Shown: one piece after another, positions 1 through 9,746 of the stretch
Layout: every line of letters begins with the position of its first letter
How positions within the stretch are numbered: the first letter of the stretch is position 1
Assembly: GCA_019120175.1 (NCBI GenBank)
Contig: DWVP01000009.1
Span: 62,001-126,000 of the forward strand
Direction of reading: 5' to 3'
From: Candidatus Corynebacterium faecigallinarum
GTDB lineage: Bacteria; Actinomycetota; Actinomycetes; Mycobacteriales; Mycobacteriaceae
DNA length: 64,000 nucleotides
Position numbers and translations under genes: made by a program
Notes under the pieces: generated by a model
The model's input: the letters and a program-made list of their open reading frames with translations, nothing else
Databases searched by the model: none
What the model was told of the DNA's origin: nothing

Positions 1-1041
1 GTCAACGTCTACACCGGTGTGCCGAACTTCGCCCTGGAGCTCTCCGCCCGCTACGCCAACCCGGCCGAGCGCGCCGACCTCGCCGACGTCGACCTCAGCC
101 ACGTCGAGGGCATCATCAACGGTGCCGAGGCCGTCAGCCAGTCCTCGGTGGACAACTTCAGCGAGGTCTTCGGCCCCGCCGGTTTCCGCCGCTCGGCGAT
201 GCGCCCGTCCTACGGCCTGGCCGAGGCCACCGTGTTCGTCACCACCCCGCAGACCGAGGACCGTCCGAAGCTGCGCGTCTTCGACCGTGACCAGCTCAAC
301 GAGGGCAAGGCCGTCGAGGTCGCCGGTGAGCTGGCCGCCACCGGTAAGGCCGTGCCGATCATGAGCGTGGGCGAGCCCGGCCCGTCGCTGTTCATGGCCA
401 TCGTCGACCCGGCGTCCGGTAAGGAGGTCGCCGAGGGCACCGTCGGTGAGGTGTGGCTGCACGGCGGCAACATCGCCGCCGGCTACCTGAACCGGGAGGA
501 CGATACGACCGAGACCTTCCGCAACTCCCTGCCGGCGGCACACCGGCTCGGCGAGGGCTCGGCCGTCGCCGATGCCCCGGACGACGACAACTGGCTACGC
601 ACCGGTGACCTGGCGGTCGTCTTCGACGGCCAGCTCTACATCACCGGACGCATCAAGGACCTGGTCGTCGTCGCCGGACGCAACCACTACCCGCAGGACA
701 TCGAGGCCACCGCCGTCGCCGCGGCGAACCAGGAGACCAGCCACCTGCTGCCCGGCGTCGTCGCCGCCTTCGCGGTCAGCGCCGCCGATGCCGCCGCGTC
801 CGGTGCCGACTCCGGCTCCGGTTCCGAAGGCCTGGTCATCATCGCCGAGCGCGACCCGGAGGCCGACGCCGCCGGCGATGAGGCCGCCATCGCCGCGATC
901 CGCGCCGCCGTCACCTCGACCCACGGTGTCCAGCCCGATGACATCCGCATCGTCGCGATGGACGCCATCCCGCGGTCCTCGGCGAACAAGATCGCCCGCC
1001 GGGTTGCGGCGAAGCTCTACCTGAACGGCAGTTTCAACTGA
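1..1041 (+). CDS. fadD32: FadD32, long-chain fatty acyl-AMP ligase (C-terminal part)
   Basis: Reads open from the first base of the window, so the N-terminal part lies outside; 346 codons remain. It activates the meromycolate chain as an acyl-adenylate and passes it to the N-terminal carrier domain of Pks13. Seen in the sequence: the adenylate-forming core TGDLAV, followed by TGRIKDLVVVAGRNHYPQDI, the hinge region typical of fatty acyl-AMP ligases, and a C-terminal lysine in the segment SSANKIARR. It is followed after 195 bases by pks13 and then the carboxylase, the conserved mycolate module of Corynebacteriales, which makes the FadD32 assignment much firmer than the domain alone. Confidence 0.95.
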   Translation, partial: VNVYTGVPNFALELSARYANPAERADLADVDLSHVEGIINGAEAVSQSSVDNFSEVFGPAGFRRSAMRPSYGLAEATVFVTTPQTEDRPKLRVFDRDQLNEGKAVEVAGELAATGKAVPIMSVGEPGPSLFMAIVDPASGKEVAEGTVGEVWLHGGNIAAGYLNREDDTTETFRNSLPAAHRLGEGSAVADAPDDDNWLRTGDLAVVFDGQLYITGRIKDLVVVAGRNHYPQDIEATAVAAANQETSHLLPGVVAAFAVSAADAAASGADSGSGSEGLVIIAERDPEADAAGDEAAIAAIRAAVTSTHGVQPDDIRIVAMDAIPRSSANKIARRVAAKLYLNGSFN

Positions 1042-1236
1042 CCTGAGAGGGTGTCGTAACGTTCGCGACGGCTTCCCCAACTGGTCTAGACTGTCGTGTA
1101 GCACAACAGCGGCCACCGGCGATGTCACTCGACGGTGGTCGCGATACTTGTGACCCGTTATATGTTCGATACCCCGTATCGCACTGCAACTCTTGCCATC
1201 TGTCCGTCCCACGAGGAAGCCGTACCCCTAACGCCT

Positions 1237-4200
1237 ATGTCGAACTCTGAGCATCAGCCTTCCACCGCCGCCGAGATGCGTGTCTGGCTGCGCGACTGGG
1301 TGCAGAGCACCACCGGCCTGGACGTCGCGGAGATCACCGACGACCGCTCCATGGAGGAGTTCGGCCTCTCCAGTCGCGATGTCGTCGTCCTGTCCGGCGA
1401 GCTGGAGCGGCTGACCGGGGTCTCCCTGGACGCCACGGTGGCCTACGAGTACAACACCATCGCCGCGCTGGCCGACTTCGTCGCCGCCGGTGGCGCCCGC
1501 GCTCGCGGTGGAGCCGCGGCAGGGGCCGGGCAGGACGCCGGACGCTCCGGCGGCGAGCTCGCCGCCGAGGACCGCCAGATCGCCATCGTCGGCATGGCCG
1601 GTTCCTACCCCGGTGCGGAGAACGTCGCCGAGATGTGGACGATGTTCGAGCAGGGCCGCAGCGGCGTCGGCGAGCTGCCGGAGGGACGCTGGACCGAGTA
1701 CGCCGACGATCCCGAAATGTCCCGGCGCATGGCCGAGGCACAGCTGACCGGCGGTTACATCGAGGACATCGCCTCCTTCGACGCGGAGTTCTTCGGCCTG
1801 TCGCCGCTGGAGGCGGCGAACATGGATCCGCAGCAGCGCATCATGCTCACCCTGGCCTGGGAGGCACTTGAGGACGCCGGCATCCCGGCGAACACCCTGC
1901 GTGGCACCGACACCGGTGTCTTCGTCGGTTCGTCCAACAACGACTACGGCATGCTCATCGGCGCCGACCCGGCCGAGGCGCACCCCTACGCCCTGACCGG
2001 CAACTCCACCGCGGTGGTCGCCAACCGGATCTCCTACGCCTTCGACTTCCGTGGACCGTCGGTGGCCCTGGACACCGCCTGCTCCGCATCTCTGGTGGCG
2101 ATCCACCAGGCAGTGCGCTCCCTGCGCGACGGTGACTCCACCGTCGCCCTCGCCGGTGGTGTGAACCTGCTGTCCAGCCCCTTTGCCACGGTCGCTTTCT
2201 CCGAACTCGGTGTGCTCAGCCCCACCGGCTGCATCCACGCCTTCTCCGAGGACGCCGACGGCATTGTCCGGTCCGACGGTGCCGGTGTGCTCGTCCTCAA
2301 GCGTTTGTCGGACGCCGTGGCCGCCGGTGACAACGTCCTCGGCGTCATCGCCGGTTCCGCGGTGAACCAGGACGGACGTTCCAACGGACTGACCGCCCCG
2401 AACCCGGAGGCACAGGCCGCCGTCCTGCGTGCGGCCTACCGTGACGCGCGCATCGAGCCCTCCGAGGTGGACTATGTCGAGGCCCACGGCACCGGCACCA
2501 TCCTCGGTGATCCGATCGAGGCAGGTGCACTCGGCCAGGTGCTCGGCGCGGGTCGCGACATCGCCACCCCGCTGCTGCTCGGCTCGGCGAAGACCAACTT
2601 CGGCCACACCGAGGCCGCCGCCGGTGTCGCCGGGGTGATCAAGGTCGTCTCGGCGATGCGCGAGGGTGTGCTGCCGCCGACGGTGAACTTCGCCGGCCCG
2701 AACCCCTACATCGACTTCGACCGCGACCACCTGGAGGTCGTGGAGGATCCGCGCGAGTGGCCGGAGTACTCCGGTGCGCCCGTCGCCGGTGTATCCGGTT
2801 TCGGCTTCGGTGGAACGAATGCGCACGTGGTCGTGGTGGGGCCGGAGGGGGCAGCGCCGGTTGCCGGTGCTGGTGACGTTGCTGGTGGAACTGCTGCCGC
2901 CGCCCAGCCGGTCTTCGACTGGGCCGGTGTGCAGGACAACCCCGAGGCTGACGCTGATTCCGACGATGCCGCCGCCGGTATACCGCTGCCGCGACTGATC
3001 CCGGTCTCTGGACTGCTGCCCTCGCGCCGCCGCACCGCAGCGTCCGACCTCGCCGGCTGGCTGGAGGACAAGTTCAGCGGTGCCCACCTCACCGCCCTGG
3101 CGACCACCACCGGTGGACGCAACCACGGCCGTTCCCGCGGCATCGTCCTGGCCCATGACGTCGAGGAGGCCACCGCCGGGCTGACCCGCCTGGCCAACGG
3201 CAAGAAGGGCGCCGGGGTGGCCGTGGCCGACAGCCCCGAGCGCGAGGGTGCGGTCTGGGTGTACTCCGGTTTCGGCTCCCAGCACCGCAAGATGGGCAAG
3301 GAGCTGTACCAGCTCTCCCCGCAGTTCGCCGCCCGGCTGCACGAGATCGACGAGGTCGTCGACCGTGAGTCCGGCTGGTCGGTCGTCGAGATGATCCTCG
3401 ACGACGCCCAGAACTTCGGCACCGAGACCGCCCAGGTCGGCATCACCGCCATCCAGATCGCCCTGACCGACCTGATGACCGGGCTGGGGCTGCGCCCTGC
3501 CGCCGTCGTCGGCCAGTCCATGGGTGAGATCGCTGCCGGCTATGCCGTCGGTGGCCTGACCATGGAGGACGCCGTCACCATCGCCTGCCACCGTGCCCGG
3601 CTGATGGGCGAGGGCGAGACCCTGCTGCCCGAGGACAAGCAGGGCGCGATGGCCGTCATCGAGCTCGGTGTGGACGACCTGGTGGAGTTCCAGAAGGAGC
3701 ACCCGGAGTTCGCCGCCGTCGAGCCCGCGGTCTACGCCGCGCCCGGCATGACCACCGTCGGTGGCCCGGCCCAGTCGGTCGCCGACCTGGTGGAGCACCT
3801 GGACGGCCAGGGCAAGTTCGCCCGTCTGCTGAAGGTCAAGGGTGCCGGACACACCAGCATGCTCGACCCGATCCTCGGCGAGCTCGCCGCGGAGATCAGC
3901 GACATCGCACCGCAGGCCATCCACACCCCGCTGTACAGCACCGTTGACCGTGGGGTGACCTACAACCCCGGCGAGACAGTGCACGACGCGGAGTACTTCC
4001 TGCGCTGCACCCGCTACTCGGTGTGGTTCTCGGACGCCACCGGCCGCCTGTTCGACGAGGGCTTCCGCACCTTCGTGGAGTTCTCCCCGAACCCGGTCGC
4101 GCTGATGCCGATGATGAACACCGCCTTCGCCCACGAGGCCGGCGAGTCCAGCCTGATGTACCTGCTTAAGCGCAAGGAGCCCAGCGTCGACACGCTGCTG

Positions 4201-6333
4201 CGCACCGTCGGTGAGCTGTACGTGCGCGGCGGGGACGTCGACTTCCGGACGCTCTATGCCACCGATGCTGATCGTGCCGGCGGTGCCCGATCCGGTGCTG
4301 CCGGTGCCGCTGCGCACCGCGTCAGCCAGGACATTCCGGGCGTGCACTGGAACCTGCAGCGCTACTGGACCGCAGCCCGCCCCGGTGGTGGAGCTGGCCG
4401 TGGTATCCCGGGTCGACGGGTCTCGCTGCCGGACGGCCGCACCGCCTTCGCCGCCGCGGTCAGCGACGTGCCCAGCGTGGAGTCCGTCGCCGAGGCCGCC
4501 GTGCACGCGGTGTCCCCGGAGTCCTCGGTCACCGCCTTCCGGGGCCACGGCGCGCTGCCGACCGCCGGTGAGGTCACCACGCTGGTGGCACGCACCCTCG
4601 GCGGACTCACCGTGCAGGTCTATGTGGTTGATGAGTCGGACGGTTCGTCGGTGCTGGTCGGCGAGGCGTTCGCCGCGACCCTGCCGCTGGTTCAGGACGG
4701 ATCGACGCCGGACGCCCTGGGTGGGGCGTCCGAGGCCGCCGGTGCAGTGGGTACCACCGCCGGCGCTGGTTCGCAGGATGCCGGAGCGTCCACAACGTCC
4801 CGCAACAGCCTGCCCACCGTCGACACCGACGCAGCGCGGTGGGACCCGAACTCCGGCGAGAGCGCGGCCGAGCGGCTGCGCGGCATCGTCTCGGAGTCGA
4901 TGGGCTACGACGTCGACGACCTGCCCGGTGAGCTGCCGCTGATCGACCTCGGGCTGGACTCCCTCATGGGCATGCGGATCAAGAACCGGGTCGAGCATGA
5001 CTTCGACCTGCCGCCGTTGAACGTCCAGGCCCTGCGAGACGGCTCGGTCGACGAGGTCATCGCCCTGGTCGAGGAGATGATCGGGGAGCGCCACGGCGAT
5101 GGCGGGACCGCGTCCGACGGCGCGTCCGAGAGCGCGGCCGAGAAGGACGCAGCGGGTGCCGCCTCTGGTGCCGCCGACACGGCGGCCGCGGTGTCCGACA
5201 GTGCGGCGTCCGACACGGACACCAATGCCGCGGCCAAGAACGCCTCCGGCGTGGGTGTCGCCCCGCGTGACGCCTCCGAGCGCATGGTCTTCGGCACCTG
5301 GGCGTCCTTCACCGGCGCCGCCCCGGGCGGCGTGACCAGCGAACTCCCCGAGATCGACAGCGAGACCGCCACGAAGATCGCCGAGCGTCTCAACGAGCGC
5401 TGCGGCACCGGCGAGACCGTCATCACCACCGAACAGGTGCTGGCCGCCGAGACCCTGGAACCGCTGGCCAACCTGGTCCGCGAGGTCTTCGAGACCACCG
5501 TGGAGGGCAATATCCGCGTACTGCGCGCCCGCCAGGAAGGCTCCGACAGCCCGGCCGTCTTCGTCTTCCACCCGGCCGGCGGATCCAGCGTGGTCTACGA
5601 GCCGCTGACCCGACGCCTGCCCGCCGACGTGCCGGTCTACGGTGTCGAGCGGCTCGAGGGCAGCCTCGACGAGCGCGCCGACGCCTACGTCGCCGACATC
5701 ACCGCCCTCGCCGACGGCCGTCCGGTCGTCCTGGGCGGCTGGAGCTTCGGCGGTGCCCTGGCCTTCGAGGTCGCCCACCGCCTGGAGCAGGCAGGGGAGG
5801 TCACCGTCGGCCATCTGGAACTGCTCGACCTGGTGCGTCCCACGACCCCGGCGCCGGACACGAAGGCGGAGATGCACGCCCGCTGGGACCGTTACTCCGC
5901 CTTCGCCAAGAAGACCTACGGCATCGACATGCCCGTCCCGCACGACATGCTCGAGGAGCAGGGTGAGGAGGCGATGATCGGCATGCTCACCATGTTCCTG
6001 CAGAACACCGACGCCTCCGAGCACGGCCTCGCCGCCGGGGTGCTGGAGCACCAGCGTGCCAGCTTCGTCGACACCCGCATCCTCAACACCCTCGACTTCG
6101 AGCGCTGGAGCGAGGTCACCGCACCGGTGACCCTCTACAAGTCCGAGGGCATGCACGAGGGCGCGATCGAGCTGGAGCCGTCCTTCGCCGACATTCCCGC
6201 CGACGGTGGTTGGGACGGCGTCGTGGACGTCGACCTGGTCCAGCTGGCCGGCGACCACCTGGCGGTGCCGGACGAGCCGTCCATCGGCATTGTCGGTGCC
6301 CACATCACCGAGCACATCAACCAACTGCGATAA
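1237..6333 (+). CDS. pks13: Pks13, mycolic acid condensing polyketide synthase
   Basis: Condenses the FadD32-activated meroacyl chain with a carboxylated acyl-CoA to give the alpha-alkyl-beta-ketoester and transfers it to trehalose. The 1698-residue product shows the full order carrier–KS–AT–carrier–thioesterase and no reductive domains, as in the family. Visible catalytic points: first carrier serine near residue 46 (FGLSSRD), KS cysteine 282 (DTACSAS) with EAHGTGT and NFGHTEA, AT serine 761 (GQSMGE), second carrier serine 1242 (GLDSLMG), thioesterase serine 1503 (GWSFGG). Ala/Asp-rich linkers flank the second carrier. I chose ATG 1237 because the first carrier domain starts a few residues later; in-frame starts from 1135 would only add an unrelated tail. 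No strong ribosome site lies directly before 1237, so the start is the least certain point. Confidence 0.97.
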   Translation: MSNSEHQPSTAAEMRVWLRDWVQSTTGLDVAEITDDRSMEEFGLSSRDVVVLSGELERLTGVSLDATVAYEYNTIAALADFVAAGGARARGGAAAGAGQDAGRSGGELAAEDRQIAIVGMAGSYPGAENVAEMWTMFEQGRSGVGELPEGRWTEYADDPEMSRRMAEAQLTGGYIEDIASFDAEFFGLSPLEAANMDPQQRIMLTLAWEALEDAGIPANTLRGTDTGVFVGSSNNDYGMLIGADPAEAHPYALTGNSTAVVANRISYAFDFRGPSVALDTACSASLVAIHQAVRSLRDGDSTVALAGGVNLLSSPFATVAFSELGVLSPTGCIHAFSEDADGIVRSDGAGVLVLKRLSDAVAAGDNVLGVIAGSAVNQDGRSNGLTAPNPEAQAAVLRAAYRDARIEPSEVDYVEAHGTGTILGDPIEAGALGQVLGAGRDIATPLLLGSAKTNFGHTEAAAGVAGVIKVVSAMREGVLPPTVNFAGPNPYIDFDRDHLEVVEDPREWPEYSGAPVAGVSGFGFGGTNAHVVVVGPEGAAPVAGAGDVAGGTAAAAQPVFDWAGVQDNPEADADSDDAAAGIPLPRLIPVSGLLPSRRRTAASDLAGWLEDKFSGAHLTALATTTGGRNHGRSRGIVLAHDVEEATAGLTRLANGKKGAGVAVADSPEREGAVWVYSGFGSQHRKMGKELYQLSPQFAARLHEIDEVVDRESGWSVVEMILDDAQNFGTETAQVGITAIQIALTDLMTGLGLRPAAVVGQSMGEIAAGYAVGGLTMEDAVTIACHRARLMGEGETLLPEDKQGAMAVIELGVDDLVEFQKEHPEFAAVEPAVYAAPGMTTVGGPAQSVADLVEHLDGQGKFARLLKVKGAGHTSMLDPILGELAAEISDIAPQAIHTPLYSTVDRGVTYNPGETVHDAEYFLRCTRYSVWFSDATGRLFDEGFRTFVEFSPNPVALMPMMNTAFAHEAGESSLMYLLKRKEPSVDTLLRTVGELYVRGGDVDFRTLYATDADRAGGARSGAAGAAAHRVSQDIPGVHWNLQRYWTAARPGGGAGRGIPGRRVSLPDGRTAFAAAVSDVPSVESVAEAAVHAVSPESSVTAFRGHGALPTAGEVTTLVARTLGGLTVQVYVVDESDGSSVLVGEAFAATLPLVQDGSTPDALGGASEAAGAVGTTAGAGSQDAGASTTSRNSLPTVDTDAARWDPNSGESAAERLRGIVSESMGYDVDDLPGELPLIDLGLDSLMGMRIKNRVEHDFDLPPLNVQALRDGSVDEVIALVEEMIGERHGDGGTASDGASESAAEKDAAGAASGAADTAAAVSDSAASDTDTNAAAKNASGVGVAPRDASERMVFGTWASFTGAAPGGVTSELPEIDSETATKIAERLNERCGTGETVITTEQVLAAETLEPLANLVREVFETTVEGNIRVLRARQEGSDSPAVFVFHPAGGSSVVYEPLTRRLPADVPVYGVERLEGSLDERADAYVADITALADGRPVVLGGWSFGGALAFEVAHRLEQAGEVTVGHLELLDLVRPTTPAPDTKAEMHARWDRYSAFAKKTYGIDMPVPHDMLEEQGEEAMIGMLTMFLQNTDASEHGLAAGVLEHQRASFVDTRILNTLDFERWSEVTAPVTLYKSEGMHEGAIELEPSFADIPADGGWDGVVDVDLVQLAGDHLAVPDEPSIGIVGAHITEHINQLR

Positions 6334-6343
6334 CGTGGAGCAC

Positions 6344-8008
6344 ATGACAGCAACACCGGAGAACCCCTGGTTCGGTGGTGCCGGTGCCGGCAACGGCGCT
6401 GGTACCGACACTGATCCGGCCGCAGCCATCGCTGCCACCGAGGCCCGCCACGCGCCCGGCACCGGACGCTCCACCGCCGAGAAGCTCGACGACCTGCGCG
6501 GCCGACTCGAGAAGTCGCTGGACCCGGGTAGCCAGCGTGCTCGCGAGAAGCGCGATGCCGAAGGGCACACCACCCCGCGTCAGCGCATCGACGCCCTGCT
6601 GGACGAGGGCTCCTTCACCGAGATCGGTGCGCTCGGCCGCACCCCCGGTGTCGAGGACGCCCCCTACGGCGACGGCGTGGTCACCGGCTACGGCCGTATC
6701 GACGGTCGTCCGGTGGCGATCTACGCCCACGACAAGACCGTCTACGGCGGCTCGGTGGGTGAAACCTTCGGCAAGAAGGTCTGCGAGGTCATGGACTTCG
6801 CGACCCGTATCGGCTGTCCGGTCATCGGCATCAACGATTCCGGTGGTGCCCGCATCCAGGACGCGGTGATGTCCCTGGCGATGTACTCCGAGATCTCCCG
6901 GCGTCAGCTGCCGCTGTCCGGCCAGTCGCCGCAGATCTCCATCCTGCTCGGCAACTGTGCCGGTGGTGCCGTGTACGCCCCGGCCACCACCGACTTCCTC
7001 ATCGCGGTGGAGGAGCAGACGACGATGTTCGTCACCGGTCCGCAGATCATCGAGTCGGTCACCGGCGAGAAGATCAGCATGCAGGATCTCGGCGGGGCCC
7101 GGGTGCAGGCCGCCAACGGCAACATCCACTACGTCGGCTCCGACGAGGACGATGCCCTGAGCTATGTCCGCGAACTGCTCGCCCACCTGCCGACCAGCGC
7201 CTTCGAGGCGACCCCGGTGTATCCCGCGCCGTCGGACGAGCCGACCGAGCGCGATGCCGAGCTCGCCGACCTCATTCCGGACGACCCTAACGCCGGCTAC
7301 GACATGATGGACGTGCTGACCCGGATTTTCGATGACGAGGACTTCCTCGAGATCCAACCGGACTTCGGGCAGAACGTGATCACCGGTTACGCCCGCATCG
7401 ACGGACGCCCGGTCGGCGTGGTCGCTAACCAGCCGATGTCCCTGGCCGGGTGCCTGGACGCCGAGGCCGCGGACAAGGCGTCCCGCTTCATCCGGACCTG
7501 CGACGCCTACGGTGTGCCGCTGGTCTACGTCGTCGACACCCCCGGTTACCTGCCCGGTGCCGAGCAGGAGAAGCTCGGGCTGATCCACCGGGGGGCGAAG
7601 CTGGGCTTCGCCATCGTGGAGGCCACCGTGCCGAAGATGACCGTGGTCGTGCGTAAGGCCTTCGGCGGTGGTTACGCGGTGATGGGGTCGAAGAACCTCG
7701 GTGCGGACGTGAACCTGGCGTGGCCGACGGCGCAGATCGCCGTGATGGGCGCCGAGGGAGCCGCAGTGATGATCCAGGGTCGTCAGTTGGCCGCGCTGCC
7801 GGAGGAGGAGCGTCCGGCGGCGAAGAAGATGTTCATGGACTTCTACAACGCCAACATGACCAGCCCGTACGTGGCTGCCGAGCGTGGCTACGTCGACGAG
7901 ATCATCGACCCGTCGCAGACCCGTGTGCGGCTGCGCCAGGCGCTGCGGCTGCTCAAGGACAAGCAGGTCCCGGTCCAGCCGAAGAAGCACACCATCAACC
8001 CGATGTAG
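6344..8008 (+). CDS. accD3: Acyl-CoA carboxylase beta subunit of the mycolate pathway (AccD3 in C. glutamicum, AccD4 in mycobacteria)
   Basis: Carboxyltransferase subunit that makes the alpha-carboxylated fatty acyl-CoA extender used by Pks13; it works with an AccA3-type biotin subunit encoded elsewhere. The 554-residue protein has the two crotonase-like halves of the family: an acyl-CoA half with NDSGGARIQD and GNCAGGAVYAP, and a carboxybiotin half with VVANQPMSLAGCL, DTPGYLPG and the conserved GGGYAVMGSK. ATG 6344 starts 10 bases after the pks13 stop and has a GTGGAG element just upstream, so the two genes are almost certainly one transcript. The roughly 45-residue N-terminal extension rich in Ala, Gly and Asp is not part of the catalytic fold. 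Symbol follows C. glutamicum usage; the mycobacterial ortholog is accD4. Confidence 0.95.
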   Translation: MTATPENPWFGGAGAGNGAGTDTDPAAAIAATEARHAPGTGRSTAEKLDDLRGRLEKSLDPGSQRAREKRDAEGHTTPRQRIDALLDEGSFTEIGALGRTPGVEDAPYGDGVVTGYGRIDGRPVAIYAHDKTVYGGSVGETFGKKVCEVMDFATRIGCPVIGINDSGGARIQDAVMSLAMYSEISRRQLPLSGQSPQISILLGNCAGGAVYAPATTDFLIAVEEQTTMFVTGPQIIESVTGEKISMQDLGGARVQAANGNIHYVGSDEDDALSYVRELLAHLPTSAFEATPVYPAPSDEPTERDAELADLIPDDPNAGYDMMDVLTRIFDDEDFLEIQPDFGQNVITGYARIDGRPVGVVANQPMSLAGCLDAEAADKASRFIRTCDAYGVPLVYVVDTPGYLPGAEQEKLGLIHRGAKLGFAIVEATVPKMTVVVRKAFGGGYAVMGSKNLGADVNLAWPTAQIAVMGAEGAAVMIQGRQLAALPEEERPAAKKMFMDFYNANMTSPYVAAERGYVDEIIDPSQTRVRLRQALRLLKDKQVPVQPKKHTINPM

Positions 8009-8069
8009 CGCCGCCCCGGCCGCCTCCGCCAGACCGGGTCGCCCTGCCGCCTACCGCTCCACGCGATCT

Positions 8070-8153
8070 ATCACACCTCCGTCGATTTCCATATAGTGAG
8101 ACCTGCAGCTCAGGGCGTTTTCCTCTCAGTCGGCGCAGCGACGGAGGTGTGAT
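8070..8153. repeat. 84-bp palindromic-ended intergenic element, copy 1
   Basis: Lies 61 bases after the carboxylase gene. The ends are the inverted pair ATCACACCTCCGTCG / CGACGGAGGTGTGAT (15 of 15). The reverse complement aligns over exactly 84 bases, without gaps, with 62456–62539; shared blocks include AGGAAAA and CTGCAGGTCTCAC. No flanking target duplication is evident. Could be a miniature transposable element or a structured RNA/termination element. Confidence 0.75.
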
Positions 8154-8232
8154 GGATTCACTGATGCCGGACTGAACGTCCTCGTCCACGTCCACGGTGA
8201 ATGAGTTAGGTGATGGCGCAGGCAAACAAAGA

Positions 8233-8265
8233 ACCGCCCCGGCCAGAAACTCTGGCTGGGGCGGT
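8233..8265 (-). terminator. Rho-independent terminator of the DUF6230–DUF6114 operon
   Basis: Two 15-base arms (8233–8247 and 8251–8265) pair with a single G·T around a 3-base loop. Read on the minus strand the hairpin is followed by TTCTTTGTTTG and lies 24 bases after the minus-strand stop codon at 8289. Confidence 0.8.
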
Positions 8266-8288
8266 CGGGCACCGGCTGACGGAGGAGG

Positions 8289-9746
8289 TCAGTTGACCGC
8301 GTGGTAAGGACCGGTGTCTTCCCAGGTCTTGATCTCGTTGGACGGGAACTCCATCTTGTCGGCCATGACCAGGTAGGTCTCCATGCGGCCGTCGAGCACG
8401 CGGGTCTCCTCGGACAGCAGGTCCGGCAGGCCCAGGCCGATCTTCTCAAGCTCAGCCATGATCTGGTCCGGCGCCCAGTCCGCGTCAATGGTGATGGGGA
8501 TTTGGGTGTCCAGACCGTGCATCTCCAGGGTCATGGTGACCTTCTTGACGAAGAAGTGGAAGTTGCCGGTCAGGGTGCTCTTGCCGCCCATGGTGTCCTG
8601 CATCAGGTCGGCACCCTGCGAGTTCGGGATCTGTACCTTCAGGTTGTCCAGGATCGTCTGATCCGAGTCGATCCGCACCGCCTTCTTCGGACCCTGCATG
8701 GTGTCGATGGTCACGAAGGACATCTTCATGTTCGGGGTCATCGCGGTGGCGTCCGACTGGATGGTGAAGGTGTTTCCGTTCGGGGTCATCATCCCGGGGA
8801 CGGGCTCCGGGGGAGCGACGTTCAGGCCCGGGATTTCGATACCGAGGTCCTCGAGGGTGCGGTCGATGCCGTCCTGCAGGTCATTGCCGTCCTGCGGCAA
8901 CGACGGCAGGTCGGGCAGCTCCGGGGTCGGGATGTTGGGCCGGCGTGGCGTGTTGTTTGACTCGCCGTCCTCGCCGTTGCCACCACCCTGGCCCGGGAAC
9001 TCGGGCGGCTGGAACTCCGGAACCTCGAACTCCGGCAGGCCGGGCAGCTGGGCCCGGGCCTGTGGGGTCTGGACGCCGACACCGACGGCGAGTGCGGCGA
9101 CAACCGCGATCACAGACTTCGCCGTACCGTTCTTGGCTGCCTTCTTCTCCCGCTTGGCCTGCTTCTTGGCTTTCTTGGCAGCCTTCTTCTCGGCCTTCTC
9201 GGCCTTGTACTCCGGCTTGGGCTGCGGGTCCCAGGCCAGGGCCAGCGCGCCGCCGACCAGGCCGAGGATCAGGCCGACGCCGAAGCCGCCGAAGTTGGAC
9301 TGCCACAGCGCCAGGATGGCCAGGATGATCGCTGCCACGCCGGCGAGGATGCGTCCTTCGCCGCGGAACCAGGTCATCACACCACAGGTGATCAGCAGGA
9401 TGCCGATGACCAGGGTGGACACGCCACCCATGGAGGAGATCTGGATCTGGATGTTGTCGATGGACAGCGACAGGTAGGTCGGCACCATGATCACAATCCC
9501 GGCGAGCATCATGAGCAGGCCAGCAGCGAACGGGCGCTGCTTGCGCCACGTGCTGAACCGTCGGTTCTGCTTCTCCATCTTCTCTGCGCGGGTGGTCCCG
9601 GCGGCGTCGGCGGTATCGGAGGCGGCAGCCTTGTCGGTCTCCGTTGCCGTGGCGTCGTCCTGCGCCTTGATCACCTGGGTGTCGTCGTCGCCTGTGATGC
9701 CGGGATCCCCGTTCACGCCCTGGGGCGTGGTGGAATCGTCAGGCAT
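8289..9746 (-). CDS. DUF6114 membrane protein with a long exported-type C-terminal region
   Basis: Function unknown. The 485-residue product has an acidic N-terminal tail, four predicted membrane segments (about residues 73–93, 108–126, 133–149 and 155–172), then a run of Lys/Ala/Glu (about 179–206), a further hydrophobic stretch ending in TPQARAQ that looks like an internal export signal (about 211–233), a Pro/Glu linker and a C-terminal domain of about 200 residues rich in beta-type sequence. DUF6114 proteins in other actinobacteria end after the membrane part as far as I know, so the tail is notable. ATG 9746 overlaps the stop of the upstream gene as TGATG, indicating translational coupling; GTG 9752 is an alternative start. 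Confidence 0.75.
   Translation of the reverse strand: MPDDSTTPQGVNGDPGITGDDDTQVIKAQDDATATETDKAAASDTADAAGTTRAEKMEKQNRRFSTWRKQRPFAAGLLMMLAGIVIMVPTYLSLSIDNIQIQISSMGGVSTLVIGILLITCGVMTWFRGEGRILAGVAAIILAILALWQSNFGGFGVGLILGLVGGALALAWDPQPKPEYKAEKAEKKAAKKAKKQAKREKKAAKNGTAKSVIAVVAALAVGVGVQTPQARAQLPGLPEFEVPEFQPPEFPGQGGGNGEDGESNNTPRRPNIPTPELPDLPSLPQDGNDLQDGIDRTLEDLGIEIPGLNVAPPEPVPGMMTPNGNTFTIQSDATAMTPNMKMSFVTIDTMQGPKKAVRIDSDQTILDNLKVQIPNSQGADLMQDTMGGKSTLTGNFHFFVKKVTMTLEMHGLDTQIPITIDADWAPDQIMAELEKIGLGLPDLLSEETRVLDGRMETYLVMADKMEFPSNEIKTWEDTGPYHAVN

Noticed and set aside
1080..1110. TCTAGACTGTCGTGTAG upstream of pks13 as a McbR site
   Set aside because: The half-sites do not have the TAGAC-N6-GTCTA spacing.
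1228..6573. Very long open frame on the minus strand opposite pks13
   Set aside because: Shadow of the GC-rich codon pattern; Gly/Arg/Val-rich translation without any domain, while the plus strand carries the full Pks13 architecture.
8060..8160. Target-site duplication around the 84-bp element
   Set aside because: The bases flanking the two ends do not match in either copy.
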